In this document: piece after piece, positions 24,250 to 32,305 of the stretch | How the letters are laid out: each line of letters opens with the position of its first letter | Position numbering within the stretch: position 1 is the first letter of the stretch | Assembly: GCF_019295435.1 (NCBI RefSeq) | Contig: NZ_WEKL01000050.1 | Location: forward strand, 1-32,458 | Length of the DNA: 32,458 bases | Origin: Aquimarina litoralis | Lineage (GTDB): Bacteria; Bacteroidota; Bacteroidia; Flavobacteriales; Flavobacteriaceae | Reading direction: 5' to 3' | Translations under genes and position numbers: made by a program | Notes under the pieces: model-generated | What the model was told of the DNA's origin: nothing | Seen by the model: only the letters and a program-made list of their open reading frames with translations | Databases searched by the model: none

Positions 24250-24768
24250 ATGAAAAAACTAATTTTTATTGTATCAACACTGTTCTTATTCGTAGTATCT
24301 CAATCTGTATTCGCACAATCTAAAAAGGATATTGTAGATGTAGCGGCTTCTGTAAAAGATTTTTCAACTCTGGTAACAGCAGTAAAAGCAGCGGATTTGG
24401 TAGGCGCTTTAAAAGGTGATGGACCATTTACAGTATTTGCTCCAACGAATGATGCTTTTGCTAAAATTGACGCTAATACACTTAACTCTTTACTAAAACC
24501 TGCTAATAAAGCAAAATTAACCTCTATTCTTACGTATCATGTGATACCTGGTAAGATTGATGCTTCAGCGGTAGTAAAAGCGTTAAAAAGTGGAGGAGGT
24601 AAAGCCGAGTTAAAGACACTTAGCGGAGCTAAATTAAAAGTTATGAAAAAGGATGGAAAAATTTGGCTGAAAGATCAAAATGGAAATTACAGCCAAATAG
24701 TAAAAACTGATGTTATGGCTTCCAATGGAGTGATTCATGTGATTGGAGATGTTGTAATGCCAAAATAG
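24250..24768 (+). CDS. Exported fasciclin (FAS1) domain protein
   Basis: The 172-residue protein has a signal peptide (residues 1-22, ending SVFAQ) and one FAS1 domain. The H1 motif [12 protein letters not shown] is at 59-70, the YH motif LTYHVIPG at 94-101, and the H2 motif [13 protein letters not shown] at 159-171. FAS1 domains mediate adhesion or bind small ligands in the envelope; this one is lysine-rich and probably periplasmic or secreted. It diverges from the ECF sigma/RskA operon, the arrangement seen for SigK and MPT70/MPT83 in mycobacteria. It is the likely target of that sigma factor, and a terminator follows. Confidence 0.95.
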   Translation: MKKLIFIVSTLFLFVVSQSVFAQSKKDIVDVAASVKDFSTLVTAVKAADLVGALKGDGPFTVFAPTNDAFAKIDANTLNSLLKPANKAKLTSILTYHVIPGKIDASAVVKALKSGGGKAELKTLSGAKLKVMKKDGKIWLKDQNGNYSQIVKTDVMASNGVIHVIGDVVMPK

Positions 24769-24784
24769 TAGTCTGTACATTAGT

Positions 24785-24820
24785 AGTAAGCGCTATATGA
24801 TCTATAGCGCTTACTTTTTA
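24785..24820 (+). terminator. Rho-independent terminator after the fasciclin gene
   Basis: A 13-bp perfect stem (AGTAAGCGCTATA / TATAGCGCTTACT) has a 5-nt loop and is followed by TTTTTA on the plus strand. No T-run follows on the minus strand. Confidence 0.88.
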
Positions 24821-24836
24821 TGTTAATAATTCTTAG

Positions 24837-25337
24837 CTATTGAAAATCATCGATTAGATTTTCCCACCGTTTCTTATATTTTCTAAAAAATAAAGATCCC
24901 ATACCTCCAACTAGTCCGGTTGCGACACCAACAAGTGCATAAAAAACAGGTATTATATTTTGATCAACTTTAAGAATAAAAGGAATGCGTGTTAATACTT
25001 CTGCAAAAAAGGCACAATATAGTCCGATAACACTCCAATACATAAAACTAAGATGTAAGTGTAAATAACTTTTTGGACGTTTAAGAATCATTGGAAGCAT
25101 TCCTAGTAGTAACGTAATGCTACTAATAACGGAGAACCAATGCAAAACTCCAAAAGTCCCGTGCAAACGATAAATCATAAAAGAAGTAATAAGAAGTATG
25201 ATCATGGATAATGTATACACATATCCTACTTGTTTATGAGTTTTGGTGCCTTTGGACTTTGCTATTACAATGGTTCCTGATATTAGTGAAATAATAGATG
25301 AAGCAAAATGTATAATTCCAACTGTGCTTAAAAACAT
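24837..25337 (-). CDS. DUF2306-like membrane protein
   Basis: This 166-residue inner-membrane protein has about five hydrophobic helices. It shows the layout of the DUF2306 group: IIHFASSIISLISGTIVIA, then KGTKTHKQVGYVYTLSM with its conserved basic/histidine loop, then HWFSVISSI and SYLHLHLSFMYWSVIGLYCAFFAEV. Histidines in helices 2 to 4 recall cytochrome-like membrane proteins, but heme binding is unproven. The 137-bp gap to the upstream MBL gene makes an independent promoter possible. Confidence 0.75.
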   Translation of the reverse strand: MFLSTVGIIHFASSIISLISGTIVIAKSKGTKTHKQVGYVYTLSMIILLITSFMIYRLHGTFGVLHWFSVISSITLLLGMLPMILKRPKSYLHLHLSFMYWSVIGLYCAFFAEVLTRIPFILKVDQNIIPVFYALVGVATGLVGGMGSLFFRKYKKRWENLIDDFQ

Positions 25338-25474
25338 AACTACTTAATTTGTAATTAATTTACTAGCTAGCATTTTGAGAAAGTAATTTTTGTGCCCGAA
25401 TCGTTATAAAAGTATGACGAATCGTATTTTCGAAATAGTGAATTGTATTTTTATCTTATTTATTGGTTAGTTCT

Positions 25475-26245
25475 CTATTCAAACACCATTACTTGTCCAT
25501 CTTGTGGTATAAATGTCCTGTCTATTAATCCTTTTTTAGTTAATTCAGATGACAATTCTTCTCTAGTAATTGGACAATGGTTTACGGCTTCTAAGTGATT
25601 AGCAATTACCTTATCTGGTGAGTTCTTTACAAACTTGACGATATCCTCCATTGTCATTAATAGTGGTTTAAAGATGTCTAGTTGTGCTCTTCCGCTTGCT
25701 ACTACGCTAATATCGGGTTTGTATTGTTTAAGTACTTTGTCAACGTCTTCTGTGTAAATAGTATCCGAACTTAAATACATCGTTTTTTCATTAGGAAGTT
25801 GTATGTAGAATCCCATAACATTTCCCATAGGTTTTGCCACGAAACCGTATCCATGTTTTGCAGGAATTCCTTCTATAGTTCCTCCTAAAAAATCTGAGGC
25901 TTTCCAATAGTCTACAACTTGTGAAACATGTAAACCTCGTTTACGAAGTGTTTTTTCATCTTTAACACTACATATTATCGGGATGTTTTTTGATTTTAAA
26001 AATTGTTCTGCCGCTTTATCTAAGTGATCTGGATGTAAATGTGTTAGTAAACAGTGTGTAGTTTTATTGATGATATCCATTGCATTATCAGGTAGATTAA
26101 GAATTGGGTTTCGTTTGGGTTTGTACCTGAAGAATGTAAAGGACGGTCCAGCAGCTCCTTTTTTGCTGAGCATTGGGTCTATTAAAATAACTTTATCGTT
26201 AGTTTCAATGACCATAGTAGCATTTCTAATATGATGTATCTTCAT
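25475..26245 (-). CDS. MBL-fold metallo-hydrolase (UlaG-like)
   Basis: The 256-residue cytoplasmic protein begins with the beta-lactamase-fold strands (ATMVIETNDKVILIDPMLS). It carries the metal motif THLHPDHLD (His69, His71, Asp73, His74). Later ligands are probably in AKHGYG, the SSDT segment and ANHLEAVNHCP. It resembles the UlaG/RNase Z-like small hydrolases, so a lactone or phosphoester substrate is possible, but none can be named. It follows the Crp/Fnr-like gene by 60 bp on the same strand, and that regulator may control it. Confidence 0.9.
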   Translation of the reverse strand: MKIHHIRNATMVIETNDKVILIDPMLSKKGAAGPSFTFFRYKPKRNPILNLPDNAMDIINKTTHCLLTHLHPDHLDKAAEQFLKSKNIPIICSVKDEKTLRKRGLHVSQVVDYWKASDFLGGTIEGIPAKHGYGFVAKPMGNVMGFYIQLPNEKTMYLSSDTIYTEDVDKVLKQYKPDISVVASGRAQLDIFKPLLMTMEDIVKFVKNSPDKVIANHLEAVNHCPITREELSSELTKKGLIDRTFIPQDGQVMVFE

Positions 26246-26305
26246 AATTTTGTCTTTTCAAGAGATAAAATTAGAGCATCGTTTATGTAACTCCATTGAT
26301 TTGAA

Positions 26306-26884
26306 TCAAGAAATGCGTTTTCGAATTCTACTTAATGTTTCAGGAGTAATATTTAAGTAAGAAGCTATATGATACTGAGGAATTTTTTGCAACCAGTTTG
26401 GTTTATAAATCAATAGTTCATGATACAATTCTTCAGACGATTTGGTCATTCTGTTATATTCAAAAAGTTCTTTTTGCTTTAATAGTTTTTGAAAAGATAA
26501 ATCAATAAATGATTTTCCACATTCATATTTTTGCAGAAGTTGTCTGAATGGAGTTTTATCTATTACCAATAACTCAATATCGGTTAATGTCTCTTGATTT
26601 TTTTTAGTATTAGTATCGTTGATAAAGGAAGACAAGTCTGTAACAAACTGTGGCTTTGTATAAAAATTAATATTCGTTTCCTTACTACTTGATGAATAGT
26701 ACTCTCTAATAACTCCTTTGTTCAGGAAACGTAATTGTCTTTCTTCTTTATGTTCGGTAAGAATCTGCGTGTTCTTTTTTATGTTTCTGATACTAAATAG
26801 ATCTAACAATTCTTTTAACCCATGTTTATTTAACGGATATTCCGTTTCAAAAAACGATGATATTTTGGTTAAATCTGTATTCAT
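26306..26884 (-). CDS. Crp/Fnr-family transcriptional regulator
   Basis: The 192-residue protein has an N-terminal cyclic-nucleotide-type beta-barrel (about 20-120: FSIRNIKKNTQILTEHKEERQLRFLNKGVIREYY). A C-terminal helix-turn-helix follows (IPQYHIASYLNITPETLSRIRKRI). The Fnr cysteine cluster is absent, so it does not sense oxygen through iron-sulfur. The canonical phosphate-binding RxS signature of cAMP-binding Crp is not evident. This is the short Bacteroidota type, often next to small enzymes. The MBL hydrolase lies directly downstream on the same strand. Confidence 0.9.
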   Translation of the reverse strand: MNTDLTKISSFFETEYPLNKHGLKELLDLFSIRNIKKNTQILTEHKEERQLRFLNKGVIREYYSSSSKETNINFYTKPQFVTDLSSFINDTNTKKNQETLTDIELLVIDKTPFRQLLQKYECGKSFIDLSFQKLLKQKELFEYNRMTKSSEELYHELLIYKPNWLQKIPQYHIASYLNITPETLSRIRKRIS

Positions 26885-26941
26885 ATAAAGTCATAAATAT
26901 AGGTTTTCCTTTTGGTTTCTATACTTAAATCTAAAAAAGAA

Positions 26942-26973
26942 ATAACGGTTTAAGTAACTACCTAAACCGTTAT
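26942..26973 (-). terminator. Hairpin terminator after the YHS-domain gene
   Basis: An 11-bp stem (ATAACGGTTTA / TAAACCGTTAT) has a 10-nt loop. Read on the minus strand it is followed by TTCTTTTTT, about 25 bp past the stop of the YHS gene. Confidence 0.65.
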
Positions 26974-26995
26974 CCTCATGAAAAGGAACCAAACC

Positions 26996-27466
26996 TTAAT
27001 TATGCGTTTTGCTTAATTTAGCCCAATTTTTATCTGCTGTACTTTTAAGTTTGTTATGGTTATTTTCTGCAAGCCATAGTTGTTTAGCATCCAATTCTAC
27101 ATTGTTTAAGAATAAATAATATTTTCCATCTTTTACTATAAATTTTGAAGGATCTACTCTAAATTTTGCTCCTGCATAGGTTCCAAAGGCACAGAAACCT
27201 CCATAAGCTGGTAAATATTTAGTAGGATTTTTATCGAATTGCTTTTTCTGCTCTGCAGAAGTGAAATAGTAAACAACCTTTTGGTGTTCAGATTTGAATT
27301 GTTTATTTCCGCGTTGAGCTAATCCTAAGTCTAAATAAGAAACGGGACTATATCCTTGTAAAGCAATATTACTATTGTCTATATTATTAGCTTTTTTATC
27401 CTGTGCAGATACTATAGAAGTTGCTAAAAAAGCGATTAAAACGATTGATAATTTGATAAGTTTCAT
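26996..27466 (-). CDS. Exported YHS-domain protein
   Basis: The 156-residue product has a signal peptide (about 1-21, ending STSIVSAQ). A YHS-type domain follows (about 30-90): NIALQGYSPVSYLDLG, KQFKSEHQKVVYYFTSAEQKKQFDKNPTKYLPAYGGFCAFG. This 'Q+GYSPVSY' form is common in Bacteroidota. The single cysteine in GGFCAFG and nearby aromatics are candidates for metal contact, but metal binding is unproven. It starts 38 bp after the SnoaL-like gene, and a terminator closes the transcript. Confidence 0.9.
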   Translation of the reverse strand: MKLIKLSIVLIAFLATSIVSAQDKKANNIDNSNIALQGYSPVSYLDLGLAQRGNKQFKSEHQKVVYYFTSAEQKKQFDKNPTKYLPAYGGFCAFGTYAGAKFRVDPSKFIVKDGKYYLFLNNVELDAKQLWLAENNHNKLKSTADKNWAKLSKTHN

Positions 27467-27504
27467 AATTTTTTTGTTTAAATATTAATGTTTTGTGTTT
27501 TTGT

Positions 27505-27858
27505 TTATGCTGCGTTAAAGTATTCTTCTTTAACTACCTTTCCTTCGTTATTCCAAACTCTTCGAATGATTTCATGCCAATAGATTTTACTACCATCTTT
27601 CATATCAAAATCAAATGTAAATTCTGATGCAGATACATTACCATCCACAATAGTATAATGATGTTCAATTCCATTTACATTAGCGATAGATCCAGCAAAC
27701 CCTTCCATTTTTGAAATCATTTCAGGTTTACCAGTTGTTCCACTACTTCCATAATCAGAGGTAACAGCATCACTAGCGAAAAATTCTTTTACGGCTTCTA
27801 CAATTGCTCCTTTTGATACAATTGCATCCATTTTTTGTACTTGTTCTTTAATATTCAT
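27505..27858 (-). CDS. Cytoplasmic SnoaL/NTF2-like protein
   Basis: This 117-residue single-domain protein has no signal peptide. It shows the SnoaL-like pattern: helix KEQVQKMDAIVSKGAIVEAVKEFFASDAVTSDYG, loop TTGKPEMISKMEGFAGSIANV, then strands HHYTIVDGNVSASEFTFDFDM and YWHEIIRRVWNNEGKVVKEEYF. Members may isomerise or hydrate small molecules, or simply bind them. It sits between the tandem AraC regulator (75 bp upstream) and the exported YHS protein (38 bp downstream), all on the minus strand. Confidence 0.85.
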   Translation of the reverse strand: MNIKEQVQKMDAIVSKGAIVEAVKEFFASDAVTSDYGSSGTTGKPEMISKMEGFAGSIANVNGIEHHYTIVDGNVSASEFTFDFDMKDGSKIYWHEIIRRVWNNEGKVVKEEYFNAA

Positions 27859-27933
27859 CTTTTTGTTTATTTAAATGATTAATACACTGCAAAGATGAAG
27901 CAGATTTCAAGTAAAAATGTTACCAAAAAAGGA

Positions 27934-28992
27934 CTACAAATTGTACTTTTTGGATTTAAAGTCTGAAGGTGTGATTCCAGCGTAGTGTTTAAAGAATCGA
28001 GTAAAATGATTAGGCTCTTCAAAACCTAGAGTTCTCGAAATAGCGGTGATAGATTCATCTTCGAGAAGCATAAATTTTGCAGTATTAACTAGTTCTAATC
28101 GTATTAGTTGCCCAATAGTAACATTCATTTTTGATTTTACCTTGTTAGAAAGGGCTTTAATGGAAAGATTCATTTTATCAGCATAAAACTCTAAAGATCT
28201 TTCGGTGGTATGATATTTCTGTAGAAGTTCTAAAATGTCTTGTGTAAATACATCACGTCTTTTAAAATCAAAGTTCTCACGAAATTGTTTCGGAGTTTGA
28301 CCTATAGAGTTTTTAAAAACACGATTAAAATATGCATCATCTTTAAACCCTAAATCATAAGAAATCTCCTGAATGTTTTTGTCTGTGAAAGCTATTTGTT
28401 TTTGGCTTTCTTGCAATCGTTTGGAGCTTACTAAGTTCTTTATAGATAATCCAATTTTATTTTTTATTAAAGCCTGAGCATTATAACCATTTTCATTGAT
28501 AAGACTAACTAGATCTTTACCACTTAAATTATTAGCATATTCTTGATCGATTATATCTTTTACATCGAAAATGATTTGATATTCTTCTTTATTCGCTTTA
28601 AAAGGATTTTGCCAATACCATTGCTTAGAAGATATATCAATAATATCAGAAGAATTCTCTGCTAAAGCCGATTCAGACAAAAAACTATTACACTCAGAAC
28701 ACTCAAAAAGATCAATATACCCTAATGAAATGAGATGCTTGAATAATACTCTTACTTCTGTATTATAAAATTTTTCATCATTTGAAAATTCAATTCTCCT
28801 TACTGTAAAAGTATCGGATAGGAATTTTATGTATTGCCCTTTTTCTAAGAAAATAGCTTTTTCCTGCCAATCGAAATAATTTTTAAAATCTACTTGAATA
28901 CTTCCAGTACCAGATAAAATATGAAAAAGGGTATGCTTTTCTATAAAGTATACTTTGTTCAGCTCTGGAGAGAATTTTTCAACGGTATGCAT
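27934..28992 (-). CDS. AraC-family regulator with two complete DNA-binding domains
   Basis: The 352-residue protein begins with a cupin-like sensor region (about 1-140; FHILSGTGSIQVDF, FLEKGQYIKFLSD). It includes a Cys-x2-Cys (CSEC, 98-101). Two full AraC DNA-binding domains follow. The first is at about 143-242, with second helix-turn-helix IQEISYDLGFKDDAYFNRVFKNSIGQTPKQF. The second is at about 252-347, with ITAISRTLGFEEPNHFTRFFKHYAGITPSDF. Most AraC proteins have one such domain. The frame is continuous. It probably governs the SnoaL-like and YHS genes downstream; that is inferred from order. Confidence 0.9.
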   Translation of the reverse strand: MHTVEKFSPELNKVYFIEKHTLFHILSGTGSIQVDFKNYFDWQEKAIFLEKGQYIKFLSDTFTVRRIEFSNDEKFYNTEVRVLFKHLISLGYIDLFECSECNSFLSESALAENSSDIIDISSKQWYWQNPFKANKEEYQIIFDVKDIIDQEYANNLSGKDLVSLINENGYNAQALIKNKIGLSIKNLVSSKRLQESQKQIAFTDKNIQEISYDLGFKDDAYFNRVFKNSIGQTPKQFRENFDFKRRDVFTQDILELLQKYHTTERSLEFYADKMNLSIKALSNKVKSKMNVTIGQLIRLELVNTAKFMLLEDESITAISRTLGFEEPNHFTRFFKHYAGITPSDFKSKKYNL

Positions 28993-29159
28993 ATCAATTA
29001 AAGAAGTAAAAAATACTATAACATTATGATAACTGCACCAAGATACTAAAAGCCAACGTAACCTCTATAATTTTAGAATAATCTTAATGAATAGGAATGG
29101 ATAACTTATTAAAGTCATATAAATAGTATAATGCCTCCTAAATAAATATTGTTTGCACT

Positions 29160-29672
29160 TCAACTATGTTCTTTTAGTCTTTTCCATTTTCGAACCCTAG
29201 CTCTTGCATTTTTATATGGAGATGAGGTATTTAGTTGTATCATTCTGCCTAAAGTGTATTCTTTGTACCAAGGATTTTGATACAGTTCTGAGTTACTCTT
29301 TCTTTTTACCAATTCTAAAATTTCATTGACTGTAACATCCAATTTTGATAGAAGTGTTTTGTAATTCAGATGCTCGTAATCCGAATAAAATTTTTGTGCT
29401 AGTTCTCCTAACTCATTCCATTTATAACCTGTTTCGGGAAAATCAACCTCTTTCATACGTTCTTTTTTTTGATTCCATGAAAGTACTAGCTCTCCCCAAC
29501 CAATTAAATAGGAAACAACATTACAGATATTCATTTTAGTATCTTTTGCATGTCCATCTAATTCCTTGATGCTGGTCAATTCTAAAGGAATAGTATCTAA
29601 ATCCTTTTTTAAATTAGCATAGTCATTTTCTATAGCAAGAATTAGTGCTGTTTTGTTGGTTGGAATAGCCAT
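29160..29672 (-). CDS. ClbS/DfsB-like four-helix bundle protein (DUF1706)
   Basis: The 170-residue soluble protein matches the DUF1706 family: it opens AIPTNKTALILAIENDYANLKKDLDTIP, has MNICNVVSYLIGWGELVLSWNQ in the second helix, and the family's aromatic PETGYKWNELG. It ends with NTSSPYKNARARVRKWKR. ClbS hydrolyses the genotoxin colibactin and DfsB-type relatives are detoxifying or uncharacterised. Most homologues have no known substrate, and no colibactin genes are nearby. It stands alone between gaps of about 66 and 167 bp. Confidence 0.88.
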   Translation of the reverse strand: MAIPTNKTALILAIENDYANLKKDLDTIPLELTSIKELDGHAKDTKMNICNVVSYLIGWGELVLSWNQKKERMKEVDFPETGYKWNELGELAQKFYSDYEHLNYKTLLSKLDVTVNEILELVKRKSNSELYQNPWYKEYTLGRMIQLNTSSPYKNARARVRKWKRLKEHS

Positions 29673-29738
29673 TAAAATTTCATTTTAACTTGAGATTCGG
29701 TTTTCATATTGATTTTAGGAACTATTTCCGTTAATCTT

Positions 29739-30431
29739 TTATTCAAAAATAGCAACAGCTCTCACTGGAGAACCTGTTCCTCCTCTAATTTTTAGAGGCA
29801 ATCCGATAAACCTAAATCTTCCTTTTCCTATTAGTAAATGTAAGTTTATCATGTTCTCATAATGTGTGAAATTCATATCTCCACAAACATGATGAACTTC
29901 TTTGTTAGATATTCCCGGAACTCCTGGAGACATAGTTTCTACTCCAAAAGCTGCAATCTGCTTTTCGCCAAGCCATTTTGCAGATGCAGTTGTTATTCCT
30001 GGACCTTTGCTCCAATTTTCAGAATCAAAGTGTTTTCTATAATGATCGGTATAAAACAATACAGTATCACCTTTTCTGATCTCTAAATTAGCTTTTTTAC
30101 AAGCAAATTCAATTTCATTCGGTTCAATTAATTCTTGAAGTCCTTTATGAGAAAAGTCTAAGCAGATACCTTCGGTATAGAACATAGATAATGGCATTGT
30201 ATCAATTGATTTTCCCTTATGCTGGATTTCCATATGATTTATAGCATCTACATGAGTTCCGGTATGTTCTCCTAGTTCTAGTTTGTGTACGGCAGGTGTC
30301 TTAGTTGTCGGATTTTTTATACCATTCCATTCCTCATGTGAATTATGAACGGTCACTTTAACTTGCGGAAGATCCTTATAAACAGGCATTCCCTCATAAA
30401 TTTCCTGACTTAAATCAATAATTTTTGTCAT
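29739..30431 (-). CDS. Cyclase-family (kynurenine formamidase-like) metal-dependent hydrolase
   Basis: The product has the cyclase/KynB core HTGTHVDAINH (residues 56-66 from the ATG start), whose histidines and aspartate bind zinc or manganese. It also has the N-terminal LSQEIYEGMPVY and the later DTVLFYTDHYRK and LPLKIRGGTGSPVRAVAI. KynB hydrolyses N-formylkynurenine; relatives act on other amides or lactones. No tryptophan-degradation genes are near, so the substrate is open. I use the ATG at 30431 (MTKIIDLSQE), because the frame three codons upstream opens with GTG. Confidence 0.9.
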   Translation of the reverse strand: MTKIIDLSQEIYEGMPVYKDLPQVKVTVHNSHEEWNGIKNPTTKTPAVHKLELGEHTGTHVDAINHMEIQHKGKSIDTMPLSMFYTEGICLDFSHKGLQELIEPNEIEFACKKANLEIRKGDTVLFYTDHYRKHFDSENWSKGPGITTASAKWLGEKQIAAFGVETMSPGVPGISNKEVHHVCGDMNFTHYENMINLHLLIGKGRFRFIGLPLKIRGGTGSPVRAVAIFE

Positions 30432-30565
30432 GCTTATCACTTTTATATTGTTTACAATTCTTCTTTTTTATAGGGATTTTTTTCATTGAAAATGTAATGA
30501 GCTTTGGTGTAGTAACAACCTTCAAAATTATTTAAAAATTAGTAAACATTTTTATGTACTTATCA

Positions 30566-31255
30566 CTAGTTATTGTTTTCTTTTTTTAAAGCTCTCAATA
30601 TTTGCGAAATACTAGCTAGATGTGCATACAGTACAATCGGAACAATAATGGATGGAAGCCAAACAAAAGGGAAATAGGTTACCCCTATATTTGGTTGATC
30701 AAAAGCAAGTTTTTGAATGGGAGTTTGAGCACTTAATACAGCAATGGTAACAATATTAATTAGTAATGCTAGGCAAATGAAATTCCAAATTAAAAGCCCC
30801 TTATTCCCAATCCATTTTTTTTTGAATGCCAAGTAGTATATAATTGGAGCTGTAATTCCTGAAAGGATATCATAATTATATCCTTCAAAAGTCATTAATT
30901 CAGGAATATAACCCTCCATAAATATATAGAATAATACAATTTCGATTGGGATTCTGATACTATGAAGTAAAGTCAACCATTTTAAATTTAGTTTACCATG
31001 GAAATTTCTACCTTTTTTAGTGAGAAAAGAAATGAGTATTACTAGCATTCCTGGTGCTATAAGAAAAATAAACCGAGGAGGAAAAACATCTACTACTCTA
31101 AAGAAATCTGAGACCCCTAAAATTCCTACAAAAGTCATCCAAATTATAATTCCAATCATTACGGTTTTGTTTTTGAATGATTGATAAAAAAGTAATAAAG
31201 TGATGAGTGTTGTTAAAATAAAAAGTAAAATAACTAGGATAGATATGGTCATCAT
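30566..31255 (-). CDS. Multi-pass membrane protein of unknown function
   Basis: The 229-residue protein has about seven hydrophobic helices, the first at residues 3-25, separated by short charged loops (KNKTV, KKGRNFHGKLNLK, KKKWIGNKG). Hydrophilic stretches are small, and there is no signal peptide or recognisable catalytic motif. I do not recognise the family. It lies 59 bp downstream of the DUF6463-like gene on the same strand. A TAATTTTG (30523-30530, minus), possibly for the cyclase gene, follows it. Confidence 0.7.
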   Translation of the reverse strand: MMTISILVILLFILTTLITLLLFYQSFKNKTVMIGIIIWMTFVGILGVSDFFRVVDVFPPRFIFLIAPGMLVILISFLTKKGRNFHGKLNLKWLTLLHSIRIPIEIVLFYIFMEGYIPELMTFEGYNYDILSGITAPIIYYLAFKKKWIGNKGLLIWNFICLALLINIVTIAVLSAQTPIQKLAFDQPNIGVTYFPFVWLPSIIVPIVLYAHLASISQILRALKKENNN

Positions 31256-31314
31256 TGTTGTTATACTGTGATTAAAATTAAAAATTTGTTATAATAGATT
31301 TTGATTGATTGGAT

Positions 31315-31707
31315 TTATGTCTTAACTCTCTTTATCATCATATAAAAAGCATGAGGTAACATTAAAAAGGTCATTCCAGAAAATGGAATCATATATACTC
31401 CAATTAATACTATTATAAAGTACACCCAGATAAAACCTCTAGGTATTTGATTATTTAATTTTTCTATATGATCCAAAAGTATTCCGAGAGGAATTAACAA
31501 TAGACCAAAATAAAAGAACCAAAATGCTGCAAAGTTTTCATAGTTCATTTGTCCATTGAGGAGTGGGAATTCTAATAATCCCTCACTAATTTTTAAAAAC
31601 AATTGATTCTTAAAACTAATAAATTGTTTTCCAAATGCAAAAGGAGATATACTTAAAAGCGTATGTGCTATTCCCATGGATATAAGAATGTTGCCATTAT
31701 TTTTCAT
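31315..31707 (-). CDS. DUF6463-like small membrane protein
   Basis: The 130-residue protein has four predicted helices. It opens NNGNILISMGIAHTLLSISPFAFG, with AAFWFFYFGLLLIPLGILLDHIE in the second helix and GVYMIPFSGMTFLMLPHAFYMM near the end. This resembles the DUF6463 family, whose function is unknown. The start is 13 bp after the flavodoxin-fold reductase, consistent with co-transcription. Confidence 0.7.
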   Translation of the reverse strand: MKNNGNILISMGIAHTLLSISPFAFGKQFISFKNQLFLKISEGLLEFPLLNGQMNYENFAAFWFFYFGLLLIPLGILLDHIEKLNNQIPRGFIWVYFIIVLIGVYMIPFSGMTFLMLPHAFYMMIKRVKT

Positions 31708-31720
31708 TTTGTATAGTATA

Positions 31721-32299
31721 TCATTTATTCAGAAGCCCAAGTTTTTCAATTTTTTTCAACCATTTTTCTCGATACGCTGTTTTGGATAATCTAATGGGAC
31801 CAATAGCAGTAATCTTTACTTTTTTTACACCAATGAATTGAAGTGTTCCTTTTTTAATAGCATTGTGACTGGGAGCTTTATTTATCAATTTATAGAACCA
31901 ATTAGGTTGATCTAATGTGCAAATGATTCTAGCTGTTTTGCCTATAAAATATTTATCCCAGAACAAGGAGTTTTCCCTTTTGCTAAAGACAAATCCAGGA
32001 AGTAAAGTTCGATCTAAAAATCCTTTCATTATAGCAGGGACAGAACCCCACCAAACAGGATATATTAGTACCAAATGATCTGCCCATTTTAATTTAGTTT
32101 GCGCAATTAATAAATCAGGTTCAAGTTCAGTTCTTTTTCTGTATCCAAATTCTAGGTTTACATCAAAATTTAATTCCCGAATGTTTATTTCATCAATTTT
32201 AGCACCTGATTTTTTAGCTCCTTTTTTGTATGCTTCTGATAATCCAAAATTGAAACTTTCCTTATCGGGATGACCATTTATAATTAGTATTTTCTTCAT
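31721..32299 (-). CDS. Flavodoxin-fold NAD(P)H oxidoreductase (quinone reductase-like)
   Basis: The 192-residue protein starts with the flavin phosphate-binding loop (ILIINGHPDKESFN). It contains the family's YPVWWGSVPAIMKGFLDRTLLPGFVF, typical of the NQO1/MdaB/KefF group. Such enzymes use FMN or FAD to reduce quinones or related electrophiles by two electrons. It lies 6 bp after the upstream partial membrane-protein gene and 13 bp before the DUF6463-like gene, so it belongs to a small operon. The specific electron acceptor is unknown. Confidence 0.92.
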   Translation of the reverse strand: MKKILIINGHPDKESFNFGLSEAYKKGAKKSGAKIDEINIRELNFDVNLEFGYRKRTELEPDLLIAQTKLKWADHLVLIYPVWWGSVPAIMKGFLDRTLLPGFVFSKRENSLFWDKYFIGKTARIICTLDQPNWFYKLINKAPSHNAIKKGTLQFIGVKKVKITAIGPIRLSKTAYREKWLKKIEKLGLLNK

Positions 32300-32305
32300 A
32301 TGCTA

